Source of the DNA: a virus
Direction: 5' to 3' (one strand)
IMG/VR virus record: IMGVR_UViG_3300042316_000346
Span: 1-29,586 of that record
DNA length: 29,586 bases
The notes under the pieces are model-generated. The model made no database searches, had not been told where the DNA came from, and worked only from the letters and a program-made list of their open reading frames with translations. Position numbers and translations under genes: made by a program. Shown in pieces: positions 12,495-20,867 of this stretch (its first letter is position 1; every line of letters begins with the position of its first letter).

Positions 12495-15400
12495 AGTTCC
12501 TCCTCGAGACGGATGCTGGAGGTCCGCACCATCTCGCCCGTGTTGCCCTTGCCATCCCACTCCCTGCCCTGCACCGTCTCGATACTGACGTCGGAGACGA
12601 TGCGCCCGTAGAGGTGGAGGTCGTCGTGCACCACCATCTGCGCCGTGTTCAGCGCGACGCGAGGCAGATACGCGACGTACACCACCGGCTCGGCGCTGCC
12701 GTTGAGATGGTCGACGATGCCGCGAATGAGGCCGGGGCCGTCCTTCGCCGCGGCTACCGGGTCGGGGCTAAATGTGCTCGACCCGACCACGTAGTCAGGC
12801 TGCGTCGTCGTCATGTCGAGGCCCAGCTCGCTCTGGTCCGAGGCGTCCGACCACCCGAATTCAACCGACCGCCGGGACGGCCCCGTTACCTGCGAGGTCC
12901 GGCGCCCGCTAGAGCCGGTGCGAAGCTCCGTGTTCGGCTGCGTCTGGAGCGCGCGGCCCCAGCTGTACCGGCGACCGAACACCGCGAGGTGCCCGATGAG
13001 GCACACGCCCATCTCGTAATACGCCTCGGCTACCGGCTGCACTGGGATCGTCAGACGGAACGCGGAGTAAAGAGGGTCGTTGTTCCAGACAAGCAACCCG
13101 CCGGGGGAGACGAGCGCGCCCGTCGTCCCCGAGATGCCGACTGCGGAAACGTCGCCGTACACAGCGAGGCGCGCGTGCTTCGTGTTCTGCTGGCACCACG
13201 CCCCTTCGGTCTGGTACTGGATGGTACGCACCGGCCCCGCTGCCGTGTCGAACGTGAACCGTGCGGAGTTCATCGCCGCGTGCGGGTAGAAGTAGACGCC
13301 CGAGGACGGGTTGGTAGACGAGGGGGAGACGAGGTTTCCGCGTCGGTTCCACGCGAGCGCCGCCTGCCCTGACGATGCGTCCCACGTGCCGATAGCGACG
13401 TAGACACCGAAGGCGTCCCGGCCTTCGAGCGTGGCCGTGCGGAAGTTGGCGCCGCCGATGTAGAGCGCGCCCATGCTGCCCATCGCCTGCGACACGTTGC
13501 CGGCGGTCGTGTCCGTCTCCCAGACCATCACCTGGGCGCTGAGACTGTCCACGCTACGCCAGCGCACCGACGGCGACGGCGAGTCCAGCGCATCGATGCC
13601 GTGACCGTAGCGGGCGTAGACATTCCACGAGTCGCCGAGCACGGCAGGCCCACCGACCGCACGGAGGCGCAGGCCCTGCGAGAGCGTGAGCGGATGCGTC
13701 GAAAAGTCGACGCCGTTGAGGTCGGCGGGGATGACAAGCTGATGCGGCGAGGTCATCTGCGACGACGCCTGCCACGCGACGTAGCGCCAGTTCGACACGC
13801 CCACGCCAGACTGCCCGAACCTGACCGACTGTGCTGCGGCAGTAGCGCCGCCGTCCGTCAGCGTCGTGTCCACCATGCGGACGTACCCGCGCGTGATGGC
13901 GCTGGGGCCGTCGAGCTCGTCGACCCAAACCGTGCATCGGCCCGTGCTGCCGAGGTTCGACGCGAACGCCCTGATGTGCACGTACTGCCCTGCCGTCCTC
14001 GCGTAGCTCATGAGGGTCGCGCCGGAGACATCATCGATGGCGACTACCGTCGTCGTCGTGACACGGACCCGTAGACGGTAGGACGACGTCGCGATGTGCG
14101 CCGTCAGGGTCGTCTCCGTCGCGTTGCCGCTATCGGGGTCCACCTCCCACAGACATTGCACGGTGTGCGCTACCGTGAGCGCCGTAGTGCGCGTGTCGGT
14201 GTAGGTCCGCACCTCGGCTACGCCCGCGCTGATCTGCATCGCGCCGCCTGTGAGGGTCGTCGTCGGAGCGCCTGTCGTCGCTACTGTCCACGCCAGCGTC
14301 GACGGCTCCCAGTACGGGATCCACGTCATGTAGGACCCTGCCGAGTAGTCGGTGCCGTCCTGTACGGCAGGCAGCATCGGGAGCGTCGCTGCCGTGTACC
14401 CGGCGAGCACACTGTCCGCGAGCTGCGCGTCGTAGATGGTCGTACTGTCCACCGAGTGCACGAGATGGAGTGCGCCCGCGTACCAGGCACAGGTCATGGA
14501 CGAGGGGCGCTGGCCGTCGAAGTCGAGGCTATGCACAAGGTTCGCAGCTTGTCCGAGCACAGACCACGTCACACCGTCCGAGCTACGCGCGGGACGCACG
14601 CGGGAGGAGTTCCCGGAGTTGGGCGCGAAGGCGTAGATCTGCCCGTCATCGTCCACGCTCGCGCAGAGCTCGGTGTCGTCGCTCAGCTGGTTCCCTGCGC
14701 TGAGCGTGGTGGCCGGCGCGAGGAGGCCCACCGCGACGGGGTCGATGTCCGACCACCGCGAGTAGGCGCTCCCGAGGCGCTTAGCCAGCGTCGCGGAGTT
14801 CGCACCGTAGTTCGTGCGGGAGGACCCGCAGTAGACCACCCCGAAGCCGACGTCAGGGATGGCGACAATGTCGTGCACACCGCCCGTGTGCGTGCTCGTC
14901 GCGCTGGTCCCGGCGACGGCCTCAATCAACGCGAACGACACGCCGTCATCGATGCTCGCGTACTGCCAGAGGGTGTCGGGCACAGTCGCCGCAGGCACGC
15001 GCACGGCCAGCATCATCAGGACCTGCCCACCGTAGTAGCAGGCACGGAGCCGGCGAGCCGTGACCGTGGTCGTGTCCACGTAGGCAGGCAGGCACGCGCT
15101 CGCCTGAAGGGCCCACGACACGCCGTCGTCCACACTGAGGTAGGCGCGGACCTGCGCGCCCGCGCTCGGCAGGTCGTCGTAGTACGCGAGGAGGAGCAGA
15201 CGCGACTCAGGCAGCGCCACGAGGCACGAGTGCAGAGGCTGGCCTGAGACGGCGCTCGACACAACGTCCACGCTCGTCACCGCACCCAGCTGGGTGAGGC
15301 GATGCACGCGCAGGGTCTGGAGCACGCCTATGGAGGTCGTCTTTTGGGTCGCCACGAGGCGCGTACCTGCGCTCGTGTAGAGCACGTGCGGGTAGGTGTA

Positions 15401-15757
15401 CAGGTCCGCAGTGCCGCTAGCCGACCACGTGTGCACAGTCCCGAAGCCCGCGTAGCCAAGGGGGCCATCCTTGCCCTGCCACGCCCCACCGCTCTCACGC
15501 CAGGCGAACCCGCCCGCACGGATGGCGTCCGTGGTCACGGCCCCGCCGGCTCGCGTGGTCTGGATCTCCACCGTCGTCCCGTTGACCTGCTCGCCGCTTG
15601 TCGAAAGCGTCAGCATGGACGCTGCTACGGGCTGCGGGACGCCCGGCTGGGGCACGGCCTGCGTGTAGCTAGACCCTGCCCCCGTCTTCCCTGGCGAGAG
15701 GCGAGGGTCCCGGATGAAGATCCCTCGGAGGGCGTCGGGAGTGTATGCGGTGCCCAT
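12491..15757 (-). CDS. large tail protein with Asp-box (BNR/sialidase-like) propeller segment
   Basis: At 1088 aa this is the largest gene of the window. The N-terminal 400 residues look like a beta-propeller, with three Asp-box type loops: SVDDGVSW at 208-215, SIDDGVSF at 268-275 and SSDGVTW at 392-398. Each is preceded by strands and followed by a variable linker. Asp boxes stabilise propellers in sialidases and other glycan-active or binding proteins but are not catalytic themselves, and I see no sialidase RIP motif. Residues about 500-660 look like a laminin-G/concanavalin-type sandwich, and the last 150 residues (DHLNGSAEPVVYVAYLP) resemble a tail hub segment. It lies between tape measure and tail-tip gene. 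A tail-side glycan-binding or depolymerising role is inferred. Confidence 0.72.
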   Translation of the reverse strand: MGTAYTPDALRGIFIRDPRLSPGKTGAGSSYTQAVPQPGVPQPVAASMLTLSTSGEQVNGTTVEIQTTRAGGAVTTDAIRAGGFAWRESGGAWQGKDGPLGYAGFGTVHTWSASGTADLYTYPHVLYTSAGTRLVATQKTTSIGVLQTLRVHRLTQLGAVTSVDVVSSAVSGQPLHSCLVALPESRLLLLAYYDDLPSAGAQVRAYLSVDDGVSWALQASACLPAYVDTTTVTARRLRACYYGGQVLMMLAVRVPAATVPDTLWQYASIDDGVSFALIEAVAGTSATSTHTGGVHDIVAIPDVGFGVVYCGSSRTNYGANSATLAKRLGSAYSRWSDIDPVAVGLLAPATTLSAGNQLSDDTELCASVDDDGQIYAFAPNSGNSSRVRPARSSDGVTWSVLGQAANLVHSLDFDGQRPSSMTCAWYAGALHLVHSVDSTTIYDAQLADSVLAGYTAATLPMLPAVQDGTDYSAGSYMTWIPYWEPSTLAWTVATTGAPTTTLTGGAMQISAGVAEVRTYTDTRTTALTVAHTVQCLWEVDPDSGNATETTLTAHIATSSYRLRVRVTTTTVVAIDDVSGATLMSYARTAGQYVHIRAFASNLGSTGRCTVWVDELDGPSAITRGYVRMVDTTLTDGGATAAAQSVRFGQSGVGVSNWRYVAWQASSQMTSPHQLVIPADLNGVDFSTHPLTLSQGLRLRAVGGPAVLGDSWNVYARYGHGIDALDSPSPSVRWRSVDSLSAQVMVWETDTTAGNVSQAMGSMGALYIGGANFRTATLEGRDAFGVYVAIGTWDASSGQAALAWNRRGNLVSPSSTNPSSGVYFYPHAAMNSARFTFDTAAGPVRTIQYQTEGAWCQQNTKHARLAVYGDVSAVGISGTTGALVSPGGLLVWNNDPLYSAFRLTIPVQPVAEAYYEMGVCLIGHLAVFGRRYSWGRALQTQPNTELRTGSSGRRTSQVTGPSRRSVEFGWSDASDQSELGLDMTTTQPDYVVGSSTFSPDPVAAAKDGPGLIRGIVDHLNGSAEPVVYVAYLPRVALNTAQMVVHDDLHLYGRIVSDVSIETVQGREWDGKGNTGEMVRTSSIRLEEEL

Positions 15758-15762
15758 GTGCT

Positions 15763-17730
15763 CTAGCTCCTTCGCTGGCCGGCGCGGCTACCCGCACCTA
15801 ACGCCTGCGACAGGGGCCCGCGCGTGCGAAGGTTATCGCGCACGAACGAGTCGAAGACCCGATGCCGGTAGACCTGTTGCACCACGATGGTCTGCCCACC
15901 GCCCATGCCACCGTTCGCCGCACGGATCGCATCGTCGCCCATCGCACGACGGCCAGCTGGGTTGAGGACGGCTTCGCCGCGGCGTACCGTCGCCTGTTGC
16001 TCGTCCGGCGCCATGCCACCGACGAACCCGCCGGCGTGGAAGCTAGGCTGTTGCGATGCGATAGCGGCTTGCTGGATGAGGCCCGCCGCGCCCACTGCGC
16101 CAGCCGCGATGAAGTTGAAAGGGGGCGGCGCGGACGAGAGCGCCTGCACGATGGCGAGCGCGGTCGCGGCTGCGGCGCTGGCCATCTTCGCGGCCTTGTC
16201 GATTAGGAAGGCTTTGCGGACTGCTGCGCGCGTGATCTGGAGGCGCTCGTCTGCTGCGTCCTTCTCGGCCTTCGTGGCGTTCTTGCCAAGGTTGTTGCGC
16301 GCTTCCTGCGCTTGCTCGTAGGCCGCGACGTCCTGGTCAAGGGAGTACTGCGTGTACTGCGCGACGACGTCCGCTACCTGAGCAATGGCCTGCACGCGCG
16401 ACGCGGTCGCCTCTTCTTCCGCAGCTCTAGTCTCAGCCGCTGCCTTGTCTGACTTCGCCTTCGCCTTCTCCGCGATGGCATCGATGCCCGCTTGACGCTT
16501 TGTTTCCTCCTCGAGGAGCGCCGTCGTCAGGTCGGCAGCGAGCGCCTTCTCCGTGGCGGCGAACTTCGCGCTCTCTTCCGCGCTGAGCTTGCCAGCTGCG
16601 GCGAGCTCGAGCTTGAGCGCACGCAGCTCGTCCAGCTGCTCCGCGAGCTGGCCCGACTGCTCGAGCTCGTTCACGCGCTGGCTCTCGATCTGCTTCTCGG
16701 CAGCGAGCAACGGTGCAAGCATCGCTTGGTGAGCCGCGAGGGCCTCGACCGCGCGCTGCTCTGCCTCGGCAGCGCGGCGGGTAGCTTCGGCCGCGGCCTT
16801 CTCGGAAATGGCGCGGCGCTTGGCGTTGGCGTCCGCTTGGTCGTCAGCCTTGGCCTTCGCCTTGAAGACCTCGACCGACAGTTCTACCGTCTCGTTGTTC
16901 GCCGCGATGATGGCGGTCTGCTCGTCGACCACGGCGTTCATCTTTGCGTACTGGGCGATAGCCTCGCTGCCGACCGCTTTACGGCTAGCGTCGACTAGCG
17001 CCGCGCCCTTTACCGCGGCCGACTGCGCTTTGGCCTCGTCGATGAGCGCCTGTGCCGATGCGTTCGCGGCTGTGACCTTCGCCCGCAGCGCGGCCTCTGA
17101 CTTCCTCGCGCCTTGCTCGTTCTGCGTCTCCAGCCCAAAGATGAGTTTGAGCTGGTCGTTTACGTCGCCGATAGCGGTGTCGAACTCTGCGTTCGCCGCT
17201 GCTGCGTTCTTCGTCGCTTCCTCGTACCTGCCAAGGGCTTCGGCGGCGTCGTCCGCGGCGTTCTTCTCGACCATAAACGCGAGCACGAGCGGTGAGATTA
17301 CCAGCGCGAGGAGAGCGAGCGGGCCAGCCAGCGCGGCGGCAGACCCAGCGAGGCCCGACATGCCCATAGACCCGGAGGCCACCTCGCCGACGTCCGCCAG
17401 GTCGGCGATGCCGCGACCGACTTCACCTAGTCCCGGCGCGATGAGGTCCAGCCCACCAGCGAGCTTGCTTGCCGCGCCGCCCACCTTTCCAAAGCGATCC
17501 TCTAGACCCTTGGTCGCGTCCGCAGCTCCGCGCGTGGCCTTCTCGGCCTGCTCCATGCTGGCCTTCGTGGCCTCGCCTGCCTTCTTCGCGGCGTTCTCCG
17601 CAGCCTTAAAGGACTTGTTTAGCTCCCGCGTCATGTTCCGCGCCTGTTCAGCGGTCATCCCAGGGATGGACTCAAGCTGCTTGCGGAGGCCCGCGAGGTC
17701 AGCGGCGATAGTCAGTTCTGCGGTAGGCAT
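15763..17730 (-). CDS. tail tape measure protein
   Basis: The protein is 655 aa, starting at an ATG with GGAGCTACC upstream. An N-terminal TELTI-like strand and an Ala/Lys/Glu-rich helix precede a hydrophobic segment near 124-154 (LAGPLALLALVISPLVLAFMV). A very long Ala/Glu coiled coil then covers about 155-510. A second hydrophobic stretch (about 515-560) precedes SFHAGGFVGGMAPDEQQATV, the Gly-rich C-terminal motif common in tape measure proteins. The protein sets tail length and is ejected with DNA; at about 0.15 nm per residue the tail would be near 100 nm. Position after the chaperone genes and before the tail-tip genes is canonical. Confidence 0.93.
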   Translation of the reverse strand: MPTAELTIAADLAGLRKQLESIPGMTAEQARNMTRELNKSFKAAENAAKKAGEATKASMEQAEKATRGAADATKGLEDRFGKVGGAASKLAGGLDLIAPGLGEVGRGIADLADVGEVASGSMGMSGLAGSAAALAGPLALLALVISPLVLAFMVEKNAADDAAEALGRYEEATKNAAAANAEFDTAIGDVNDQLKLIFGLETQNEQGARKSEAALRAKVTAANASAQALIDEAKAQSAAVKGAALVDASRKAVGSEAIAQYAKMNAVVDEQTAIIAANNETVELSVEVFKAKAKADDQADANAKRRAISEKAAAEATRRAAEAEQRAVEALAAHQAMLAPLLAAEKQIESQRVNELEQSGQLAEQLDELRALKLELAAAGKLSAEESAKFAATEKALAADLTTALLEEETKRQAGIDAIAEKAKAKSDKAAAETRAAEEEATASRVQAIAQVADVVAQYTQYSLDQDVAAYEQAQEARNNLGKNATKAEKDAADERLQITRAAVRKAFLIDKAAKMASAAAATALAIVQALSSAPPPFNFIAAGAVGAAGLIQQAAIASQQPSFHAGGFVGGMAPDEQQATVRRGEAVLNPAGRRAMGDDAIRAANGGMGGGQTIVVQQVYRHRVFDSFVRDNLRTRGPLSQALGAGSRAGQRRS

Positions 17731-17744
17731 GGTAGCTCCCTGTG

Positions 17745-18377
17745 CTAGAAGCGGGCGGCGCTGGCCCGTAGGGCTTTATCGAGATCGTCTAGGCGTGCCT
17801 CGATAGCCGCCTTCTTGCGGTCAATGACGAGCACCTTCCACAGGTTCTTCCCGTCGGCGTGGAAGGGGTTGTCAGTCTCCTTCGAGATGCCGATAGGGCG
17901 CTCTTTTCCCTTCGAGTCAACCATCGCGCGTGCGATGTAGCCGTCCGGTAGCCTTCCATTCGCCCGCCAGTACGACATGACCGTTGAGTACTCGGTGAAG
18001 TTGAGCCCAACAAAGATGCGCGAGAACGGCCCCGGACGACGCACGAAGTAGCCGTATTCCGTCGGCCCATACACTTTCACCGTTCCACCAGGCGCGCCGT
18101 TGAACTTCTGCCGGCGAGGCAGGTTCTTCGTGGCACCGTTGTACACGATGCCGCGCACAGAGGTCCCGCGCAGCTCCATCCGGTAGTCGTTACTGTTGCC
18201 GGACTCGCCAGACTTCCGGCGCACGTTTTTGTACCAATCGGCACGCGCGCCCTTCGCCAGGTCGTTCGCGATCTCTTCCACGATCTTGATGACGTCCCCG
18301 GCGACGTCGCGCACGAGCTCGTCCACCGCGCGTTGCAGCTCGGGACCAAGGGTCACTGTCGCCGAGCTGCTCGCCAC
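17745..18377 (-). CDS. putative minor tail protein, HK97 gp10-like, 210 aa
   Basis: The GTG start at 18377 follows the chaperone extension stop without a gap (TAGGTG) and has GGGGG upstream. The N-terminal helix (LQRAVDELVRDVAGDVIKIV) is followed by DLAKGARADWYKNV and a short basic segment. The layout recalls HK97 gp10-type proteins, small components of the head-tail joint or tail. The rest has basic and aromatic residues (GYFVRRPGPFSRIFVGLNF) and a helical C-terminus (AAIEARLDDLDKALR). Its place between chaperones and tape measure is not the usual gp10 position, so the family call is tentative. Confidence 0.55.
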   Translation of the reverse strand: MASSSATVTLGPELQRAVDELVRDVAGDVIKIVEEIANDLAKGARADWYKNVRRKSGESGNSNDYRMELRGTSVRGIVYNGATKNLPRRQKFNGAPGGTVKVYGPTEYGYFVRRPGPFSRIFVGLNFTEYSTVMSYWRANGRLPDGYIARAMVDSKGKERPIGISKETDNPFHADGKNLWKVLVIDRKKAAIEARLDDLDKALRASAARF

Positions 18378-18916
18378 CTAGATCCCCCAGAAGGCTTTCG
18401 CCGACGGGTCCCCCGTATCCTGCGGACGCGGCTTCGGTGTCCCGCGCTTCGGCTTAGCGGGAGGCGTGTGCTTCGCCCGCCACCACCCTAGCACGCGCTC
18501 TTGCGTCTCAACAGTCCACCCGTAGAACGCCTGCGGGTCGCCGCAGTACGTCAGCCCGATCTCCAGAGCTACGGAGTCGAGCCCTCCGTCGGCGGTGGCG
18601 TAAAACCCGCAGCACGCGCGACCGCTTCCTCGGTGGGGACGTCCACGCAGAGCTCCAGCGCCTTGCTCGCGGCAGCGTAGATGTCGGCCTCAGGAATGCC
18701 CAGCGCCATCAGCTCGTCGAACACCTCGCCACCGTAGGGCAGGGGCTGAAAGTTATACTTCGCCCTCAGCGCCTTGCCGCCCCAGCACACGCCCAGCGCG
18801 GCACACAGGCCACGAATAGGGTTGGTGCCGGTGGCGAGCGCGATCTCTCGCCGCACGAGGAAGGAGGCCGGGGCCTTGAGGGGGACGGTGTGCGTCCCGA
18901 GTTGTACGGTCGTCAT
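18378..18916 (-). CDS. tail assembly chaperone, -1 frameshift fusion product (G-T type)
   Basis: This entry describes the long product. It reads the 115-aa chaperone frame to Phe 105, slips -1 at GGGTTTT (18602-18608), and continues for 74 codons to the TAG at 18378-18380, giving 179 aa. The extension begins YATADGG and contains LDSVALEIGLTYCGDPQAFY followed by GWTVETQERVLGWWRAKH. This is a conserved-looking segment of the kind found in chaperone extensions of other siphoviruses, and a basic Pro-rich end follows. The extension has no start codon of its own with a binding site. The short and long forms together would coat the tape measure and recruit tail-tube subunits. Confidence 0.85.
18569..18916 (-). 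CDS. tail assembly chaperone, short form (lambda G-like)
   Basis: The protein is 115 aa. The ATG is preceded by AGGAGTAAACC. It begins with a beta-like MTTVQLGTHTVPL, then helices (FLVRREIALATGTNPIRGLC, AALGVCWGG), and ends TPPPTEGSTP. It lies between major tail protein and tape measure, the invariant place of the tail chaperone pair, and its last part overlaps a second frame that encodes the extension. A terminator-like hairpin upstream would lower its expression relative to the tail tube protein. Confidence 0.88.
   Translation of the reverse strand: MTTVQLGTHTVPLKAPASFLVRREIALATGTNPIRGLCAALGVCWGGKALRAKYNFQPLPYGGEVFDELMALGIPEADIYAAASKALELCVDVPTEEAVARAAGFTPPPTEGSTP
18602..18608 (-). promoter_or_regulatory. 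programmed -1 ribosomal frameshift site G GGT TTT
   Basis: In the leftward mRNA the heptamer GGGTTTT fits the X XXY YYZ rule in the chaperone frame (codons GGT TTT, Gly-Phe). After slipping by one base, tRNAs would re-pair with GGG TTT and continue TAC GCC ACC. The shift lies 33 bases before the zero-frame stop at 18569-18571, as in lambda-type chaperone genes. No stimulating pseudoknot was worked out. Confidence 0.85.
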
Positions 18917-18942
18917 GGTTTACTCCTGGTTGAGACGCGAAA

Positions 18943-18972
18943 GCGCCCCCCGCACCGTAGCACGGGGAGCGC
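18943..18972 (-). terminator. hairpin after major tail protein gene
   Basis: In the leftward transcript GCGCTCCCCG pairs with CGGGGGGCGC (10 bp with one G-U pair, 10-base loop), followed by TTTCG. It lies 21 bases after the stop of the major tail protein and before the chaperone start. It probably acts as a partial terminator, giving excess tail-tube protein over the downstream genes. Confidence 0.7.
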
Positions 18973-18992
18973 CTAGCTCGCACGCAGGCGTC

Positions 18993-19487
18993 TTAGGTCG
19001 TGGTGATAGCGCCGTACACGGTGCCCGAGATGCTGAAGGAGTTGGGGTCGCCTTCCGAGAAGTCGATCGTGCAGTGACACCCATTCATGATAATGACGTG
19101 GTCGGCCGTATCCCCAAAATTTGTCCCTTCAATGGTGAGGGTGATTTTGAGGCCGTAGACGTCAGAGCCGGGGATGGTTGTCAGAGCCGTGAGGAACGCG
19201 CCAGTCTTGTTGACGGCGTCCCAGATGAGTTTGTCAGTTGCATCACTCAGGTCTGCCATATGGCACGACACACTGAACGACGGGAACGAGCGTGACGAGA
19301 GCCTCACAGACCCGAGTTCCCCGCGATCGAGGTAGGTAGTTGCCTCGGTGTTGAGCTGGTTCAGACCGGTGAGCGAGAAGTCGCCCGACTCGAGGGAGAG
19401 CGTGACGGACAGGGGCGTCGGGGTGGTTCCGTCTGCGAAGAGCACGGTTGCGTCTCTGAAGTTCTTGATTACGGTCGATGCGGCCAT
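18993..19487 (-). CDS. major tail (tube) protein
   Basis: The protein is 164 aa, starting at an ATG with GAGG upstream. It has the strand-rich layout of tail tube proteins: VLFADGTTPTPLSVTLSLES, LDRGELGSVRLSSRSFPSFS, LKITLTIEGTNFGDTADHVI, and a C-terminal FSISGTVYGAI strand that fits the last strand of the tube fold. Position before the frameshifted chaperones and the following terminator hairpin, which suits a highly expressed gene, support the call. Confidence 0.88.
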   Translation of the reverse strand: MAASTVIKNFRDATVLFADGTTPTPLSVTLSLESGDFSLTGLNQLNTEATTYLDRGELGSVRLSSRSFPSFSVSCHMADLSDATDKLIWDAVNKTGAFLTALTTIPGSDVYGLKITLTIEGTNFGDTADHVIIMNGCHCTIDFSEGDPNSFSISGTVYGAITTT

Positions 19488-19495
19488 TGGCTACC

Positions 19496-19939
19496 TCACT
19501 GAAGTGGAAGAGTGTGCACTACCCGGAACTCGACGGCACCGACGACCCATTCGCCGACGTCGTTTGTTTCGCGCGTAACGCGCACGAATTGGAACTTGTA
19601 GGAGCTTGGCCACGTCGCATCGTAGACCATGAGCTTGTTTATCACCGCCTGTTCGCCGTCTAGCGCGCCGTCGTAGCTATCTGCCATCGACTTAGGCGCG
19701 AGCCGCCAGGAGTAGCGCACGAGGAGGTTCGACTCCACTAGCAGGCCCTCGGCAGGCTTGCCCCGGTAGGCCCGGAGGTCCTGCGTCTCAGACACGTGCA
19801 CGACGAACCACACGCCCGAGCTTAGGTCTGCGTCTCGCCCGAAGTTGCCCGGGGCGACGCGCGACTCCTTCCACGTAGCGAGCGTGGCGATGCGCGTCGT
19901 GACGTCCTCGCGCAGCTGGCGTACGGTCTTCGACGCCAT
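19496..19939 (-). CDS. probable tail terminator/completion protein
   Basis: The protein is 147 aa. The ATG shares one base with the preceding stop (TGATG). It begins with a helix (SKTVRQLREDVTTRIATLAT), then beta strands with a helix near the middle (SYDGALDGEQAVINKLMVYD) and ends in a strand (WVVGAVEFRVVHTLPLQ). This helix plus sheet pattern matches the lambda U-like tail terminator family. The gene lies just before the major tail protein in transcription order, the common place for that function. No signature motif proves it. Confidence 0.65.
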   Translation of the reverse strand: MASKTVRQLREDVTTRIATLATWKESRVAPGNFGRDADLSSGVWFVVHVSETQDLRAYRGKPAEGLLVESNLLVRYSWRLAPKSMADSYDGALDGEQAVINKLMVYDATWPSSYKFQFVRVTRETNDVGEWVVGAVEFRVVHTLPLQ

Positions 19940-20706
19940 CAGTAGCCCCGCAGCCCGAGGAAGTTACCGCCGCCGCGACCGTTCAGCCAGACCTGCGAGC
20001 TGCCGCTCTTCCGGTGCGTCGGGTCGACCTTGTTCGTGTCGCTCTCATCGTAGACGAAGCTGAGCTGGCCGTACGCCTCGGTGTAGGCCGCACGGTAGTA
20101 GTCCGCGAGGGCCTGCCAGCGGGAGCCGTCGCCTGCCGACGTCTGGAAGTCGAGGAAGATGAAGTGCAGCGTCAGGAGGAGATGCACGTCACGAAAGGCA
20201 GACGGCGAAATCACCAGATAGGGTCTGCGACCGTTTGCGATGACCCTCAGCATAATGGTGGCCCAGGCCTCGTCGAGGTAGTCCTGAAAGGTCGTCGCGC
20301 CCGTGGCGAGTAGCTGCGGGAGGTCCGAGTGCCGACGGATGAGGTCCGCGTCTGTGACGACGGGGGAGAGCTCGCGGCGCACCAGCGCGGCGTCCTGCCT
20401 GAACACGTGCGGCAGCGTGTCGGGCATCGTCAGTGTCCACTCGATTAGCCAGCCCTCCTCGAGCTGGAGGGGCGACGTCACGCCACCGCTAATCGTGTAC
20501 TCCGCCCAGCTACCCGGCGCGATGGAGACGGCAGCGGCGTTGACCACGACCGTCTGATCCGCACGATACACAGACACCGTACCGCTTGTGGGCGTGGCGA
20601 CCGCACCCAGCCGGTAGGTGGGGCACTCGATCGTCTGGTTCGTCGCCCGCGCGATGGTGTCCGGTGCGCGGAACCTCGCGGTGTAGAGCGTCTCCGAGAT
20701 CGTCAT
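19939..20706 (-). CDS. putative head-tail connector protein, 255 aa
   Basis: The ATG follows AGGGGGG. The N-terminal part is beta-rich (SGTVSVYRADQTVVVNAAAV). The C-terminal part is helical with many aromatics (DLPQLLATGATTFQDYLDEA, HFIFLDFQTSAGDGSRWQAL, ADYYRAAYTEAYGQL). The C-terminal part resembles gp6/gp15-type adaptor proteins, while the N-terminal beta domain may be an added decoration. It lies between the capsid and tail genes, so a role in the neck is likely. Family not certain. Confidence 0.58.
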   Translation of the reverse strand: MTISETLYTARFRAPDTIARATNQTIECPTYRLGAVATPTSGTVSVYRADQTVVVNAAAVSIAPGSWAEYTISGGVTSPLQLEEGWLIEWTLTMPDTLPHVFRQDAALVRRELSPVVTDADLIRRHSDLPQLLATGATTFQDYLDEAWATIMLRVIANGRRPYLVISPSAFRDVHLLLTLHFIFLDFQTSAGDGSRWQALADYYRAAYTEAYGQLSFVYDESDTNKVDPTHRKSGSSQVWLNGRGGGNFLGLRGY

Positions 20707-20723
20707 GTGCCCCCCTGCCTACG

Positions 20724-20867
20724 TCACCGCTTATCGCGTTCCTGACGGTCTGCCTCAGCCGCACGTTTGCGGGCTTCCTCGCGTGCACGCTGCTCCGGTA
20801 CGCCCGAGCGCACGAGCTGGCTTGTCATGCGCTCCATTGCTTCACGGTGCTTCGCGAGCTCGCTCAC
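20724..20867 (-). CDS. 47-aa highly charged helical protein
   Basis: The GTG start overlaps the upstream stop as GTGA. The product begins VSELAKHREAMERM and ends EEARKRAAEADRQERDKR, almost entirely a charged helix with alternating Arg/Lys and Glu/Asp. It lies in the head-neck region where small, easily missed genes occur; it may be a short assembly helper or bind nucleic acid. The coupling overlap is the main support. Confidence 0.5.
   Translation of the reverse strand: MSELAKHREAMERMTSQLVRSGVPEQRAREEARKRAAEADRQERDKR

Noticed and set aside
12495-12560. Longer N-terminus for the tail-tip gene
   Set aside because: The GTG at 12494 has an AGGAGG site and a GTGA overlap; the extension lies within the upstream gene and reads as low-quality sequence.
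14096-15247. 383-codon rightward frame inside the large tail gene
   Set aside because: Arg/His/Val-rich antisense shadow of the Asp-box protein; no plausible fold or neighbour on that strand.
16808-17806. 332-codon rightward frame opposite the tape measure gene
   Set aside because: Its Ala/Ser/Pro-rich translation is the complement of the coiled-coil repeat of the tape measure; no domain or binding site.
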